DNA of 64,000 bases from Alteromonas aestuariivivens (GCF_003367475.1 NZ_QRHA01000007.1:124001-188000); one strand, 5' to 3'; numbered from the stretch's first letter, positions 1 to 9,566 are shown. Made by a program: numbers and translations. Notes: a model not told the origin generated them from the letters alone.

Positions 1-212
1 ACGAAAATAAATACCGACACACCAAGGTTGAGCTTTTTGCTGTTTAACAAGGTGACCTTACGCAATATGATGCCGTCTGCCTCCATGCGCTTTACTCTGC
101 GCCAGCAAGGGGTGTGAGACAATCCAACTCGCTGGCTGAGGTCTGCCATTGAGACGGTCGCGTCCTGCTGCAGGACATGGAGAATTTCACGATCAAATTT
201 GTCGAGTTTCAT
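1..212 (-). CDS. Lrp/AsnC-family transcriptional regulator (partial, C-terminus outside window)
   Basis: Reading leftward from an ATG at 212, 70 codons are visible before the window edge. They form a winged-helix start typical of Lrp/AsnC proteins: a KLDKFDREIL opening, then the recognition region SMADLSQRVGLSHTPCWRRV and a following VKRME-DGII segment. Such proteins bind DNA as multimers and often sense amino acids through a C-terminal RAM domain, which lies outside the window. It is divergent from the leucine-dehydrogenase-like gene at 402, so it probably controls that gene; this is inference from position, supported by palindromes in the shared promoter region. Confidence 0.9.
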   Translation of the reverse strand, partial: MKLDKFDREILHVLQQDATVSMADLSQRVGLSHTPCWRRVKRMEADGIILRKVTLLNSKKLNLGVSVFIF

Positions 213-263
213 TCCAAGCTAATCCACGATAGTTATGATGTGCATTATATAATAAAAATAAAA

Positions 264-281
264 CTAGGATAGCCATCCTAG
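264..281. promoter_or_regulatory. Palindrome, candidate operator
   Basis: Perfect inverted repeat with 7-bp arms CTAGGAT and ATCCTAG around AGCC, in the divergent region between the Lrp-type gene and the dehydrogenase gene. It is a plausible operator for the adjacent regulator, but no binding consensus was tested. Confidence 0.45.
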
Positions 282-283
282 AT

Positions 284-340
284 AAGAATCATTCTTCGAT
301 GATGAAATTTTACGTTTTTATAATCTCGTCCTTCAGGACG
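284..340 (+). promoter_or_regulatory. Candidate promoter and leader for the leucine dehydrogenase gene
   Basis: A TATAAT at 319-324 lies 18 bp downstream of a weak -35 (TTCGAT, 295-300). The -35 overlaps a second perfect palindrome at 284-296 (AAGAAT, C, ATTCTT), a position suited to repression or activation by the divergent Lrp-type protein. Just downstream, 327-340 can form a small hairpin (CGTCC, TTCA loop, GGACG) near the expected RNA start, and CGTCCT recurs at 348-353. Confidence 0.45.
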
Positions 341-401
341 CAAAAAACGTCCTCGAATACTTTTAGTACCATATTGCAAAATTACCACTCTTCGAGAACC
401 T

Positions 402-1460
402 ATGTCCGTATTTGATCACCCAGAATTCGACAACCATGAACACGTTGCTTTTTATCACGATGAAAAAGCTGGACTAAGCGCGATCATTGCGGTTCACAAC
501 ACCAATCTTGGTCCGGCTTTGGGCGGATGCAGAATGTGGCCTTATGTCAATAGCAGCGAAGCCCTTAACGATGTTCTGAGGTTATCTAAGGGGATGACCT
601 ATAAGGCTGCGATGGCAAATTTGGCTCTGGGCGGCGGAAAATCGGTCATTATTGGCGATCCGCGCAGAGATAAAACCCCAGAAATGATGGCGGCGATGGG
701 GAAATTCGTGGATTCGTTGGGTGGTAAGTATTTTACTGCAGAGGATTCAGGCATAGCGGTAAGCGACTTACAACAAATGGCAGAACATTCTCAGTACATT
801 GCTGGTGTAAAGGCGCAGTATCATTACGCCGGTGAGACGGCCGATGGAAATCCGGCTCCTTCTACTGCTTACGGGGTGTTTGTTGGTTTGCGTGCGGCAG
901 TTGAGCATGCACTGAGGACGGATTTGAAAGGTGTTCGGGTAGCAATTCAGGGTATGGGGCATGTTGGCTACCGGTTAGCGAAACACTTGCATCATGCCGG
1001 AGCTGAGCTGGTTGTCACCGACATTTATCGCGAAGGTGTTGAGCGGGCAGTGGCTGAGTTTGGTGCCATTGCAGTGGACCCTGCAGACATTTATGCCACA
1101 GATGTGGATGTGATTGCACCTTGTGCTCTGGGAGCGACCATTAATGATGAAACACTACCAACTATCCGCGCCAAGGTGGTAGCCGGGGCTGCCAACAATC
1201 AATTGGCGCGGGAAGAAATGGGTGACTTACTTCGTCACCATGGGATCCTTTATGCACCTGACTACGTGATCAATGCCGGTGGTGTAATTGATATTTATCA
1301 TCAGCGCATAGGAAATTCCTCCAATCAGGCATTGCGAGAGCACATTGAAAGAATTGGCGAAACACTCAGGGAGATTTTTGTCCGCTCGGAACAAGCGAAT
1401 ATGGCAACTAACCGTATTGCCAACCAAATTGCTGTGGAGCGATTCGGTAGCAAGGCTTGA
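402..1460 (+). CDS. ldh: Leucine dehydrogenase-like (Glu/Leu/Phe/Val dehydrogenase family)
   Basis: Probable NAD-dependent oxidative deaminase of branched-chain amino acids (leucine to ketoisocaproate plus ammonia), a cytoplasmic first step of catabolism. The 352-residue length suits leucine dehydrogenases rather than the longer glutamate dehydrogenases. Substrate-site lysine K68 (GMTYKAA), catalytic K80 (GGGKSVI) and D115 (TAEDSG) sit at the expected places, and a Rossmann GMGHVG is at about 184-189. Phenylalanine or valine preference cannot be excluded from sequence. It is divergent from an Lrp-type regulator; the next protein gene on this strand is tryptophan 2,3-dioxygenase, hinting at an amino-acid degradation locus. 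Confidence 0.9.
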   Translation: MSVFDHPEFDNHEHVAFYHDEKAGLSAIIAVHNTNLGPALGGCRMWPYVNSSEALNDVLRLSKGMTYKAAMANLALGGGKSVIIGDPRRDKTPEMMAAMGKFVDSLGGKYFTAEDSGIAVSDLQQMAEHSQYIAGVKAQYHYAGETADGNPAPSTAYGVFVGLRAAVEHALRTDLKGVRVAIQGMGHVGYRLAKHLHHAGAELVVTDIYREGVERAVAEFGAIAVDPADIYATDVDVIAPCALGATINDETLPTIRAKVVAGAANNQLAREEMGDLLRHHGILYAPDYVINAGGVIDIYHQRIGNSSNQALREHIERIGETLREIFVRSEQANMATNRIANQIAVERFGSKA

Positions 1461-1485
1461 AAGTTTGTGAATGAGTCGGCATAAT
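1457..1485 (+). promoter_or_regulatory. Promoter for 4.5S RNA
   Basis: TTGAAA (1457-1462) and CATAAT (1480-1485) are separated by 17 bp; the -35 overlaps the stop codon of the dehydrogenase gene. A 7-bp hairpin with an all-T loop (GGCGAAG and CTTCGCC, 1501-1521) lies in the expected 5' extension of the precursor RNA. Confidence 0.5.
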
Positions 1486-1534
1486 GCGCCCCTCATTCAG
1501 GGCGAAGTTTTTTTCTTCGCCTGCACAGTTTCAA

Positions 1535-1646
1535 TGGTAGGCCTTCGGTCCTCTCGCAATGATACTCTGTGAACCCGGTCAGGCCTGGAAGGGAGCAGCC
1601 GCAGCAGACGACTCATGTGCCGGGATGTGGCTGGGGGCTTGCCACC
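1535..1646 (+). ncRNA. ffs: Signal recognition particle 4.5S RNA
   Basis: The conserved core closely follows E. coli 4.5S RNA: the strand with GGTCAGG and GGAAGGGAGCAGCC, the GNAR-type apex, and the returning GTGCCGGGATGT segment. Terminal halves GGTAGGCC and GGCTTGCC pair with two G-U wobbles, fixing the ends at about 1535 and 1646. The RNA binds Ffh and targets nascent membrane proteins. Mature ends are approximate. Confidence 0.93.
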
Positions 1647-1862
1647 CAAATTCGCACACACTTTTTTCGGTTCGTTTCTTTCTCTGTATTGCATACGCGG
1701 TGGCGATTCCGGAATAAACTTTTCGTTATTTTTTCTAACTTGCTTTTTTCGTCTTTCACGGCCATTCGAGCTCATAACAGCAGTATGCAGCTTTGCCGTG
1801 TCTGTCGACATCGAAGGCTGAGTGGTAAAATACCCGTAACCCTACTGTAAAAATCAACAAGC

Positions 1863-2963
1863 ATGAAAAGAAATATTTCTCCCGTCTATTATGGCGATTA
1901 CCTGCAACTTGATAAAATTCTGTCCGCGCAATCTCTACAGAGCACCCGTTACGGTGAACCAGCCCATGATGAGATGCTGTTTGTTATCGTGCATCAGGTC
2001 TACGAGTTGTGGTTTAAGCAGGTCCTTCATGAACTGAATTCTGTGATAGATGCTTTTGCACAGGACTCCATCCCCGATCAGGCCCTTATTTCAGTGGTTC
2101 ACAGGCTGAACAGAATCATCCAGATTCAACAGTTGATGAATGATCAAATCAGTGTGATGGAAACCATGACACCACAGCAGTTTCTGGCCTTTCGTGATTA
2201 TTTGGTGCCAGCGTCCGGATTTCAGAGTATTCAGTTCAAGCGTCTTGAAATTTCTCTTGGGTTAAAACGGGAATTTCGCATAGATTTCGATAAACAAAGT
2301 TTCTATTCCCGGTTAAAGGATGCCGATCGTGAACTGCTGGAAGGGTTGGAGGCGAAACCAAGCTTATTTGATTTGGTTGATGAGTGGCTTGCGAGAATGC
2401 CTTTGCTGAAATTTAACGACTTTGACTTCTGGAAATACTACCAGCAGGCCACTGACACAATGCTCTCAGATGACAGACAAACCATAGTTACCAATACCAC
2501 CTTGTCTGATACTGAACGGGAACAGGAACTCAGGGACTGGCAGAGCACCCGGGACAATTTTGATGCTCTGTTTATGCAGGAAAACTACAACAAACTCAGG
2601 GAACAGGGTAAGTTCAGGCTGAGCCACAAAGCCATGCTCGCCGCTCTGTTTATTAAGCAGTATTCCGAAGAGCCCATATTTAACCTGCCATTTCAGGTTA
2701 TTACAGCGCTCACTGAAATTGATGAAAAGCTAACCATTTGGCGTTACCGGCATGCGATGATGGTTCAGCGTATGCTGGGAACAAAAATAGGCACCGGAGG
2801 TTCATCCGGGCACCACTACCTTAAAAAGACCACAGAATCGAACCGTATATTCCTCGACTTTTTCAACATGGCGACATTTTTGTTGCCCAAAAGTATGCTT
2901 CCTCCACTCCCTGATGCGATTAGCCGATATTTGGGCTTTTATCTTAGTCAGGGTAAAAGTTAA
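1863..2963 (+). CDS. kynA: Tryptophan 2,3-dioxygenase
   Basis: Haem enzyme opening the indole ring of L-tryptophan to N-formylkynurenine, the first step of the kynurenine pathway. Family signatures are clear: catalytic-pocket H44 in VHQVYELWFKQ, substrate-carboxylate R111 in FRDYL, axial haem ligand H297 in WRYRH, and the GTGGSSGHHYL loop near 311-320. At 366 residues it is longer than the roughly 280-300-residue bacterial enzymes and closer to the animal type, with an extra segment at about 185-255. No kynureninase or formamidase gene is nearby. The ATG at 1863 has no strong Shine-Dalgarno, but the N-terminus aligns with the family. Confidence 0.96.
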   Translation: MKRNISPVYYGDYLQLDKILSAQSLQSTRYGEPAHDEMLFVIVHQVYELWFKQVLHELNSVIDAFAQDSIPDQALISVVHRLNRIIQIQQLMNDQISVMETMTPQQFLAFRDYLVPASGFQSIQFKRLEISLGLKREFRIDFDKQSFYSRLKDADRELLEGLEAKPSLFDLVDEWLARMPLLKFNDFDFWKYYQQATDTMLSDDRQTIVTNTTLSDTEREQELRDWQSTRDNFDALFMQENYNKLREQGKFRLSHKAMLAALFIKQYSEEPIFNLPFQVITALTEIDEKLTIWRYRHAMMVQRMLGTKIGTGGSSGHHYLKKTTESNRIFLDFFNMATFLLPKSMLPPLPDAISRYLGFYLSQGKS

Positions 2964-3207
2964 TTTTTTAATTAAAATTAATTGTATTTTATCGGGCCGT
3001 TATTTCAATGTGGGTGGCGGCTGTTTGTTATTTTTTATAGCGATTGGTTATTTGATATTTGTTTTTATTTCTTAGGTTTATTTTCTGATGTTTGTGAGTA
3101 AGCACTATCGATAAGACTATTTGATTGATTGCTAATTTTGTGTGGGATTGCTCTATAAATAAACGAAAAAGATCGATTTTTTTAATTTCCCTGTTAAATT
3201 TTTGTAA

Positions 3208-3226
3208 GTTTAAATCTGATTTAAAC
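3208..3226. promoter_or_regulatory. 19-bp palindrome upstream of the first TonB-dependent receptor
   Basis: Perfect 8-bp arms GTTTAAAT and ATTTAAAC around CTG, 137 bp before the receptor start. It lies in the AT-rich gap 2964-3362, which otherwise shows no convincing gene; a short palindrome (CACTT, C, AAGTG) also occurs at about 3332. Candidate operator only. Confidence 0.4.
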
Positions 3227-3362
3227 CCAATTTCATTCTGTGTATTGATTATTCCTATTTTCAACGTGTAGGATCCGCCGCCGGATTTTACGTGGCTAAG
3301 GATGGGCTAGTTATTTAATTAAAAAAACAGTCACTTCAAGTGGTGATACTGGGAATTTCAAT

Positions 3363-6053
3363 ATGCATTCAAAAACTAGATTATCCTATGCGATAAGACG
3401 TGCCATTTTAATTGGTACAGTATCTAGCATCTCTCTTAGTACCAACGTTTTCGCGCAGGATTCTGAAGGCGCTCAAAACTTCGAAAAAATCTCCGTAACC
3501 GGTTCACGCATCAAGCGTTCAGATACCGAAACAGCGAGCCCCGTTACCATGTTGGGGGCCGATGATATTGCGGCTCTGGGCGCAACCAGTGTCGATGGTG
3601 TTTTGCAGAAATTAACTGCAATGGGTGGAGCAATGACGAACCCTGGCATCAACAATGGTTCTGGCGGTAATGCCAGCATTGATCTGAGGGGCTTGGGCAG
3701 CCAGCGTACACTGGTGCTCGTCAACGGGCGTCGTATGATCAATTCCGGCACCGGTGCTGCTTCCACCGTTGACCTGAATACCATTCCTGTTTCCATGATT
3801 GCCCGGATCGAAGTGCTGAAAGACGGTGCTTCTGCGGTTTACGGCACTGACGCGGTTGCCGGTGTTGTCAACGTGATCCTCAAAGATGATTTTGAAGGTC
3901 TAGAAGCCAACTACAACGGTGCCATCAGCGGAGAAGGTGACGCGCAGGAAAGTTCGTTCGATATCACTCTGGGCGGCTCATCCGATCGCGGTAACTTTGT
4001 TCTGGGTATTCAGTACACCGACCGTGGCGACGCAAGCCAGGCTGATCGCAAGTTTTCCGAGTGTCCTCTGGATGAAGGCGACAATGGTTTGTTCTGTGCT
4101 GGATCAGACTACGCCGAAGGTGGTCATATTTGGAACTCCAACGTTAACGACAAAAAGGAAAGCCTGGCTGTTGACAATGGTATTAGTGGTCTTGGTGGCC
4201 AGTACCATCGTTTCACCGACGCTGATCGGTTTAACTTCAGTCAGGACAGCTACCTGTTTACTCCAATGGAGCGCTTGAACCTGACGGGTATTGCGAATTA
4301 TGAACTGAACTACGACACCAAACTGTTTGCTGAGTTTACCTATACCAAACGCTGGTCAGAGCAACAGATGGCGCCTCAGCCAGTGTGGTTTGATTTTGAA
4401 TACACTGAGTCGATGGGTGATGCGCTTCTGAGCCAAACCTGGGACCAGGGGGTTCGTGATGAGGACGGTGAATTTGTTTTGGATGCGCAGGGTAACCCTG
4501 TATTCACTGAAACCAACTACGCTTATGGCGACATGATTTCTTATGGCCGCCGTATGTCTGATACCGGTACCCGTGATTTTTCACAGGTTGTTGATACGGT
4601 TCGTGCTGTGATCGGAGCCGAGGGTGCCATTGGTGAATACTACTGGGATTTCTCTGCAAACTTCGGCCGCAACGATTCCGTTGACCGTTTGACCAACCTG
4701 CACAACATGGGGTCTATTCAGGACGACATTGCAACCGGCGCCTTCAATCCGATTGATCAGGCGGCATGGACAACGGAAAACATGCAGGATTATCTGTACA
4801 CGGAGCAAAATTCCGGCGGTAGCCAGTTGTTTATGCTAAGTGGTTCCTTATCTGGTGAACTGTTTGAATTGCCAGCCGGTTACGCAGGCTTTGCTGCCGG
4901 ATTTGAACATCGCAGCGAAAAGGCCTGGTTCATTCCGGATTCATTGACTGCCCAAGGTTTGGCCAACGATCCTAAAGTGGAACCCACTGCAGGTGGTTTT
5001 GATGTCAACGAAGCGTATCTTGAGCTTGCGTTGCCAGTGCTCGAAGGTCAATTTTTGGCTGAAAATGTGGAAGTCAGTGCCGCTGTTCGCGCGTTTGATT
5101 ACAGCACATTCGGCAGCGATAACACCTGGAAGCTGGGCTTTACCTGGACCGTGAATGACCAGTTTATGTTCCGTGGTGTAGCGTCGACCGCTTATCGTGC
5201 TCCGACAGTAGATGAACTCTACTCTGGTAATTCTCCTTCATTTGAGCGGGTGACTTACCCAGGAGCCCAGGACCAGGCGGAAGTGACCGTGGGTGGCAAC
5301 TCAATGCTGACTCCGGAAGAAGCCGAGACCCTGACTTTTGGCCTGGTGTTTGAACCTTCGTTCATCGATGGCGTGTCGATGACCGTCGATTACTACAACA
5401 TCGATATTTCTAATGCTATCGCGACTGTGGACGACCAATTCATCGTTGACCAGTGTCTGGCATCAACCGCGAATACAGGTACAGCATTGTGTCAGTCGGC
5501 CAACGTGCGCATTGATGCAACCGGACGAATCCGTTTCAACAACCAGTTGCAAAACATTGGTTCTGAAAAGACATCCGGAGTTGACGTAAACGTGAAGTAC
5601 GCTTTCGAAGCAGCTGGTCTGGATTGGAAAGCGTCTCTGGATACGACTTATCTGGATGAATACGTTGTTCAGGTAACTGGTGCGCCTGTCGATTATGCTG
5701 GCCTGATTACCTCAGGTTCAGGCGGATATGCTGATTTTAAAACCAACCTGAAACTCAATGTGACCGGTAACGACTGGGATGCAACCTACAATGCCCGTTA
5801 TATTGCAGGAATGGATAGCTTCTCCTGTCTGAACGACGACAGTTGTCTGGCACCAAGCACGCCAGGTGTGGTCTACCATGACCTGAGCGCAAACTACTAT
5901 CTGAACGATACAGTTACCCTGCGCGCTGGCGTTAACAATTTGTTGGACAAGCAACCGCCATACTACACAGGGAATAATGATTCCAATACCGATCCTTACA
6001 CCTATGACGTATTGGGACGCAGATTCTTTGCGGGTGTGAACGTTAAACTGTAA
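3363..6053 (+). CDS. TonB-dependent outer-membrane receptor (896 aa)
   Basis: Energy-coupled outer-membrane importer. A signal peptide ends at about FAQ/DSEG (residue 32); a TonB-box-like segment (EKISVTGSRI) follows, then a plug domain with LRGLGSQRTLVLVNGRR and AVYGTDAVAGVVNVIL, and a long beta barrel closing with a terminal aromatic-type strand (FFAGVNVKL). The ligand is not evident; large receptors of this class import peptides, oligosaccharides or chelates. It stands alone between an AT-rich gap and an intrinsic terminator. A second receptor with a very similar TonB-box region follows, then the TonB operon. The ATG at 3363 is preceded by a weak GGGA. Confidence 0.92.
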   Translation: MHSKTRLSYAIRRAILIGTVSSISLSTNVFAQDSEGAQNFEKISVTGSRIKRSDTETASPVTMLGADDIAALGATSVDGVLQKLTAMGGAMTNPGINNGSGGNASIDLRGLGSQRTLVLVNGRRMINSGTGAASTVDLNTIPVSMIARIEVLKDGASAVYGTDAVAGVVNVILKDDFEGLEANYNGAISGEGDAQESSFDITLGGSSDRGNFVLGIQYTDRGDASQADRKFSECPLDEGDNGLFCAGSDYAEGGHIWNSNVNDKKESLAVDNGISGLGGQYHRFTDADRFNFSQDSYLFTPMERLNLTGIANYELNYDTKLFAEFTYTKRWSEQQMAPQPVWFDFEYTESMGDALLSQTWDQGVRDEDGEFVLDAQGNPVFTETNYAYGDMISYGRRMSDTGTRDFSQVVDTVRAVIGAEGAIGEYYWDFSANFGRNDSVDRLTNLHNMGSIQDDIATGAFNPIDQAAWTTENMQDYLYTEQNSGGSQLFMLSGSLSGELFELPAGYAGFAAGFEHRSEKAWFIPDSLTAQGLANDPKVEPTAGGFDVNEAYLELALPVLEGQFLAENVEVSAAVRAFDYSTFGSDNTWKLGFTWTVNDQFMFRGVASTAYRAPTVDELYSGNSPSFERVTYPGAQDQAEVTVGGNSMLTPEEAETLTFGLVFEPSFIDGVSMTVDYYNIDISNAIATVDDQFIVDQCLASTANTGTALCQSANVRIDATGRIRFNNQLQNIGSEKTSGVDVNVKYAFEAAGLDWKASLDTTYLDEYVVQVTGAPVDYAGLITSGSGGYADFKTNLKLNVTGNDWDATYNARYIAGMDSFSCLNDDSCLAPSTPGVVYHDLSANYYLNDTVTLRAGVNNLLDKQPPYYTGNNDSNTDPYTYDVLGRRFFAGVNVKL

Positions 6054-6080
6054 GCATCTTCTGTATTAACGACTTTAAAA

Positions 6081-6111
6081 GCCGCTCACATATTTTGAGC
6101 GGTTTTTTTTT
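6081..6111 (+). terminator. Intrinsic terminator of the first receptor gene
   Basis: Arms CCGCTCA and TGAGCGG followed by a run of nine or more T, shortly after the receptor stop codon. Confidence 0.93.
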
Positions 6112-6499
6112 GCAACAACCGAAAAGGAGTGTCAACAAAGAGCATGAGTGACAAGCGGGCACTCGGTAATGCAAGTTGAAAGGAATAGTTCAACTGCTTA
6201 TTTTTTGCGCGACGCATTTGCTTCAAAAATAGCCTGCTAAGTGCATTTTTTGGCCTGAGCAAAGATAATCCCTAGCCACCTTCTCAATTTTTGCTGAAAA
6301 AAATTAAGTTTCCAGTACAAAACACAGTCAGTCAGATTGTTGGTTTTTTGTATGAATAGGACGGGTTTGCTTACTAACTATATGTAAACCAAAATATTAA
6401 AAATCACCTTTAAAAATTGTGTAATTTATTCTTTACACAAAGGGTTGTATTTATTTGCCTGATTGATGCTTTTCTCGGCGAAATGCGGCCTGTAGTAAG

Positions 6500-6529
6500 T
6501 TGACGCTTTTGTTGCGATGTGGTTATTAT
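6500..6529 (+). promoter_or_regulatory. Candidate promoter for the second receptor gene
   Basis: TTGACG (6500-6505) and TATTAT (6524-6529) spaced by 18 bp, giving a leader of about 87 nt before the ATG at 6623. The rest of the gap 6054-6622 holds the preceding terminator and AT-rich sequence without a recognisable gene. Confidence 0.5.
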
Positions 6530-6622
6530 CAATGCGAGGCTTCGACCTTAAAATAATAAGTCGTTGAAACGATTCAAAAACACACACTAACTATCTAAAT
6601 TAGTGGTCCAGGGAGACTATAC

Positions 6623-9442
6623 ATGTATAAAAATACTAAACTGGCTAAGTCAGTTAAGTTGGCTATGGCTTTTGGTGCACTGTCTGCATCAATGGTTGCG
6701 TCAACTGCGGCATTGGCTCAGGAAGAGAATGCAATAGAAGAAGAGAAAGTTGAGAAGATTTCCGTAACCGGTTCTCGTATTGCACGTACTGACCTTGTAG
6801 CAACTTCTCCAATCAATGTTTTCGATGAGCAAGTTCTTGAAATTTCTGGTGTAAACGATATCCAGTCGTTCATCAACGAACTTCCTTCAGCGGGTGTGCC
6901 GGGAAGTTCCGATACTAACTCTAACTTCTCAACCGTTGCTACAGGTGTGAACACTGTTAACCTGCGTAACTTGGGTTCTACCAGAACTTTGATCCTGGTA
7001 AACGGCCGACGTCACGTTGGTGGCCTTGCGGGCAGTCCTGTTGTTGATGTCAGCATGATCCCTATGGATATGATTGACCGTGTCGAAGTCGTAACCGGTG
7101 GTGCATCTGCGGTTTACGGTTCTGAGGCGATGGCCGGCGTAATCAACTTCATCATGAAAGATGATTTTGAAGGCTTGAACGTGCACGCCCGTTATGGCGA
7201 TTCAGTTGAAGGTGGTGGTATCGAACGTGATATCTCCTTCATGGCAGGCGGTAATTTCGACGGCGACAAAGGTAACGCCATCATTTACGGCGGAATCAGC
7301 GACAGTGGAATACTGAAAGCAACTGATCGTAAAATTTCAGAAGCCGATGCTGTGAACAGCTCTTTTGGCCCCAAAGGTAACTTCTTTATTGGTAACCAGC
7401 TTACCACCCTGGACGAAGATACCGGCCTGTGGAATAAACCCTTTGTTGCTGCTGAAGACGGCTTTAACCGTAACGCACGCCGCTTGATTCGTGTTCCTAC
7501 CAAGCGTATTCAGTTCAATGCGAACGTTGATTACGAAGTAAATGAGCACTTAAACTTTTTCAGTGAATCAGCCTACTCTGACGTTTCCTCTGAATCCAGC
7601 CTGGAACCGACCATCATGGGTGAGTTCATCAGCGTGGGCGGTGTTCCAAACGTGAGAATGCCCCTTGACAACGCGTTTATGCCTGATGAGCTGCGCGATG
7701 CGGCCCTGGCGCTTGACCCTGACGCAACAGAGCTGGTTATGTTTCGCCGCTTCACCGAACTGGACAACCGTCGTTCCGACACTCAACGCCGTGTATTCAG
7801 AACAGCCGTTGGTGTAGAAGGCATCATCAACGATTACTGGGATTACGAGGTTTATTATCAGTACGGTAAGATGGGGCAAGACCAGGTAAACACCGGTGTT
7901 GCTAACGCGTTCAATGTATTGCAGGCATTGGATACCGAAGTGCTTGAAGACGGTACGGTTCAGTGTGCCGACGCGCTTGCCCGCAGCCTGGGCTGTGTGC
8001 CCATTAACTTCTTCGGTGAAGGGACTGTGGATGGTGCTGCGTTGGACTACGTAGCGGTTCAACCACAAACCACTTCTCGTATGGAGCAGCAAGTATTCGG
8101 AGCAACTGTAACCGGTATTGTTGCTGAGCTGCCAGCCGGTGACCTGGGAGTTGCTTTCGGTTACGAAAGACGCTCTGAAGAGAGTAGCTTCAACTCAGAT
8201 GCCCTGGCACAGACAGGTCTGACTACAGGTAACACTACGCCTAACGTGACTGGTGACTACCAGGTACAGGAATACTTTGCAGAAGCCATTGTTCCTATTT
8301 TTGCTGACGCTCCTTTGATGCATTACTTGGGTCTTGAACTGGCCTATCGTTATGCTGACTATTCCACCATTGGTGGCGCAGACGCAACCAAGATTGCTGT
8401 GGATTGGCAGCCTATTGAAGACCTGAAAGTACGTGGTGGTTATTCAACTGCGGTTCGTGCTCCGTTCATCGATGAACTGTACGATCCAGGCAGCGAAACT
8501 TTCCGTAACTTTGTTGACCCATGTGCTCTCGGTGGCGCGGGCGGTGTAAGTGCATCTGGTGACCCGGATGATGTCTACACAGCGGAGTCTACCCAGGTTC
8601 AGGCGAACTGTGCGACCATTCCTGGCACAGCGACACTGGATCCATTTGCGATGAACATCCGCAGTGCTGGCGGCCTGGCTGCCGGTAACCCTGATTTGCA
8701 TGAAGAAGAGTCAGAAACTGTGACCTTTGGTTTTGCTTATTCACCGTCTGCGATAGAAAACCTCAACCTTACTGTGGATTACTTCAACATCAAGATTGAT
8801 GATGCGATTTCTACGTTCACTGCGCAAACCACCGTTGACCAGTGTGTCAGACAGTCCAGCTTCCCAGACAATCCTTTCTGTGACCTGGTAAGTCGTGACC
8901 CGAATACCGGTCTTGTACTTCGTATTGATGCATTGGCTATCAATGCTGCGCAATTTGAAGCGGAAGGTATTGACTTTGCAGTAGACTACAGCATAGATGT
9001 TGGCCCAGGTAACCTGCGCGCCAATGTTATTGGTAGCTACTCAACCAAGAACGAGTATACTCCGTTCATAGGTGGAGAGCCTGTTGACAGCCAGGGTGAA
9101 ATTGGTGTGCCTGATCTGCGTGTTAACGCGGGCCTCACTTATCAGTGGGAAGATCTGACTGTTAACTGGTCTACCCGTTATATCGACCGCGTAAACATTG
9201 AAAATGATCGCCTGGACTTCGGTGAGATTGGTACTTACCTCTACCACGATATCCAAGCGCGCTACGTGCTTGATGCAGAAGGGAAGTACGAAGTTTACGC
9301 CGGTATCGACAACATCTTTGACAAAGAGCCGCCAGTACTTGGCCAGGGCATCCCAGGTGATGTAACTGGTACTAACACTGCTGCTGACGTTTACGATGCA
9401 ATTCGCACTTACTGGTATGTTGGTGTAGAGGCGCGCTTTTAA
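6623..9442 (+). CDS. TonB-dependent outer-membrane receptor (939 aa)
   Basis: Second large TonB-dependent importer. A signal peptide ends at about ALA/QEEN (residue 33); an acidic linker precedes the TonB-box-like EKISVTGSRI, nearly identical to that of the previous gene. The plug shows NLRNLGSTRTLILVNGRRHV and AVYGSEAMAGVINFIM, and the barrel ends WYVGVEARF. A clear GGGAGA Shine-Dalgarno precedes ATG 6623. Similarity to the upstream receptor in the N-terminal region suggests an old duplication with diverged barrels, so different ligands are likely. Ligand unknown. A terminator separates it from the TonB2-type operon downstream. Confidence 0.92.
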   Translation: MYKNTKLAKSVKLAMAFGALSASMVASTAALAQEENAIEEEKVEKISVTGSRIARTDLVATSPINVFDEQVLEISGVNDIQSFINELPSAGVPGSSDTNSNFSTVATGVNTVNLRNLGSTRTLILVNGRRHVGGLAGSPVVDVSMIPMDMIDRVEVVTGGASAVYGSEAMAGVINFIMKDDFEGLNVHARYGDSVEGGGIERDISFMAGGNFDGDKGNAIIYGGISDSGILKATDRKISEADAVNSSFGPKGNFFIGNQLTTLDEDTGLWNKPFVAAEDGFNRNARRLIRVPTKRIQFNANVDYEVNEHLNFFSESAYSDVSSESSLEPTIMGEFISVGGVPNVRMPLDNAFMPDELRDAALALDPDATELVMFRRFTELDNRRSDTQRRVFRTAVGVEGIINDYWDYEVYYQYGKMGQDQVNTGVANAFNVLQALDTEVLEDGTVQCADALARSLGCVPINFFGEGTVDGAALDYVAVQPQTTSRMEQQVFGATVTGIVAELPAGDLGVAFGYERRSEESSFNSDALAQTGLTTGNTTPNVTGDYQVQEYFAEAIVPIFADAPLMHYLGLELAYRYADYSTIGGADATKIAVDWQPIEDLKVRGGYSTAVRAPFIDELYDPGSETFRNFVDPCALGGAGGVSASGDPDDVYTAESTQVQANCATIPGTATLDPFAMNIRSAGGLAAGNPDLHEEESETVTFGFAYSPSAIENLNLTVDYFNIKIDDAISTFTAQTTVDQCVRQSSFPDNPFCDLVSRDPNTGLVLRIDALAINAAQFEAEGIDFAVDYSIDVGPGNLRANVIGSYSTKNEYTPFIGGEPVDSQGEIGVPDLRVNAGLTYQWEDLTVNWSTRYIDRVNIENDRLDFGEIGTYLYHDIQARYVLDAEGKYEVYAGIDNIFDKEPPVLGQGIPGDVTGTNTAADVYDAIRTYWYVGVEARF

Positions 9443-9537
9443 TTAGCGATTGTCCTCGAACTGGAATAAATGCATTTTAAACGTATTTAAACTGACCGAG
9501 TGTCTCTATTGGATGCCATTCAGTCATCAGTGACATG

Positions 9538-9566
9538 AAAGCCCCTCCCTTATTGAGGGGCTTTTT
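9538..9566 (+). terminator. Intrinsic terminator of the second receptor gene
   Basis: AGCCCCTC and GAGGGGCT arms with a short loop, followed by TTTTT. It separates the receptor from the TonB operon transcriptionally. Confidence 0.92.

Noticed and set aside
1569..1850. Open frames on the plus strand over the 4.5S RNA region
   Set aside because: They overlap a clear structural RNA and have no protein-like composition or ribosome site.
3028..3264. 78-codon minus-strand frame in the AT-rich gap
   Set aside because: Lys/Asn/Ile-rich translation typical of random AT-rich DNA.
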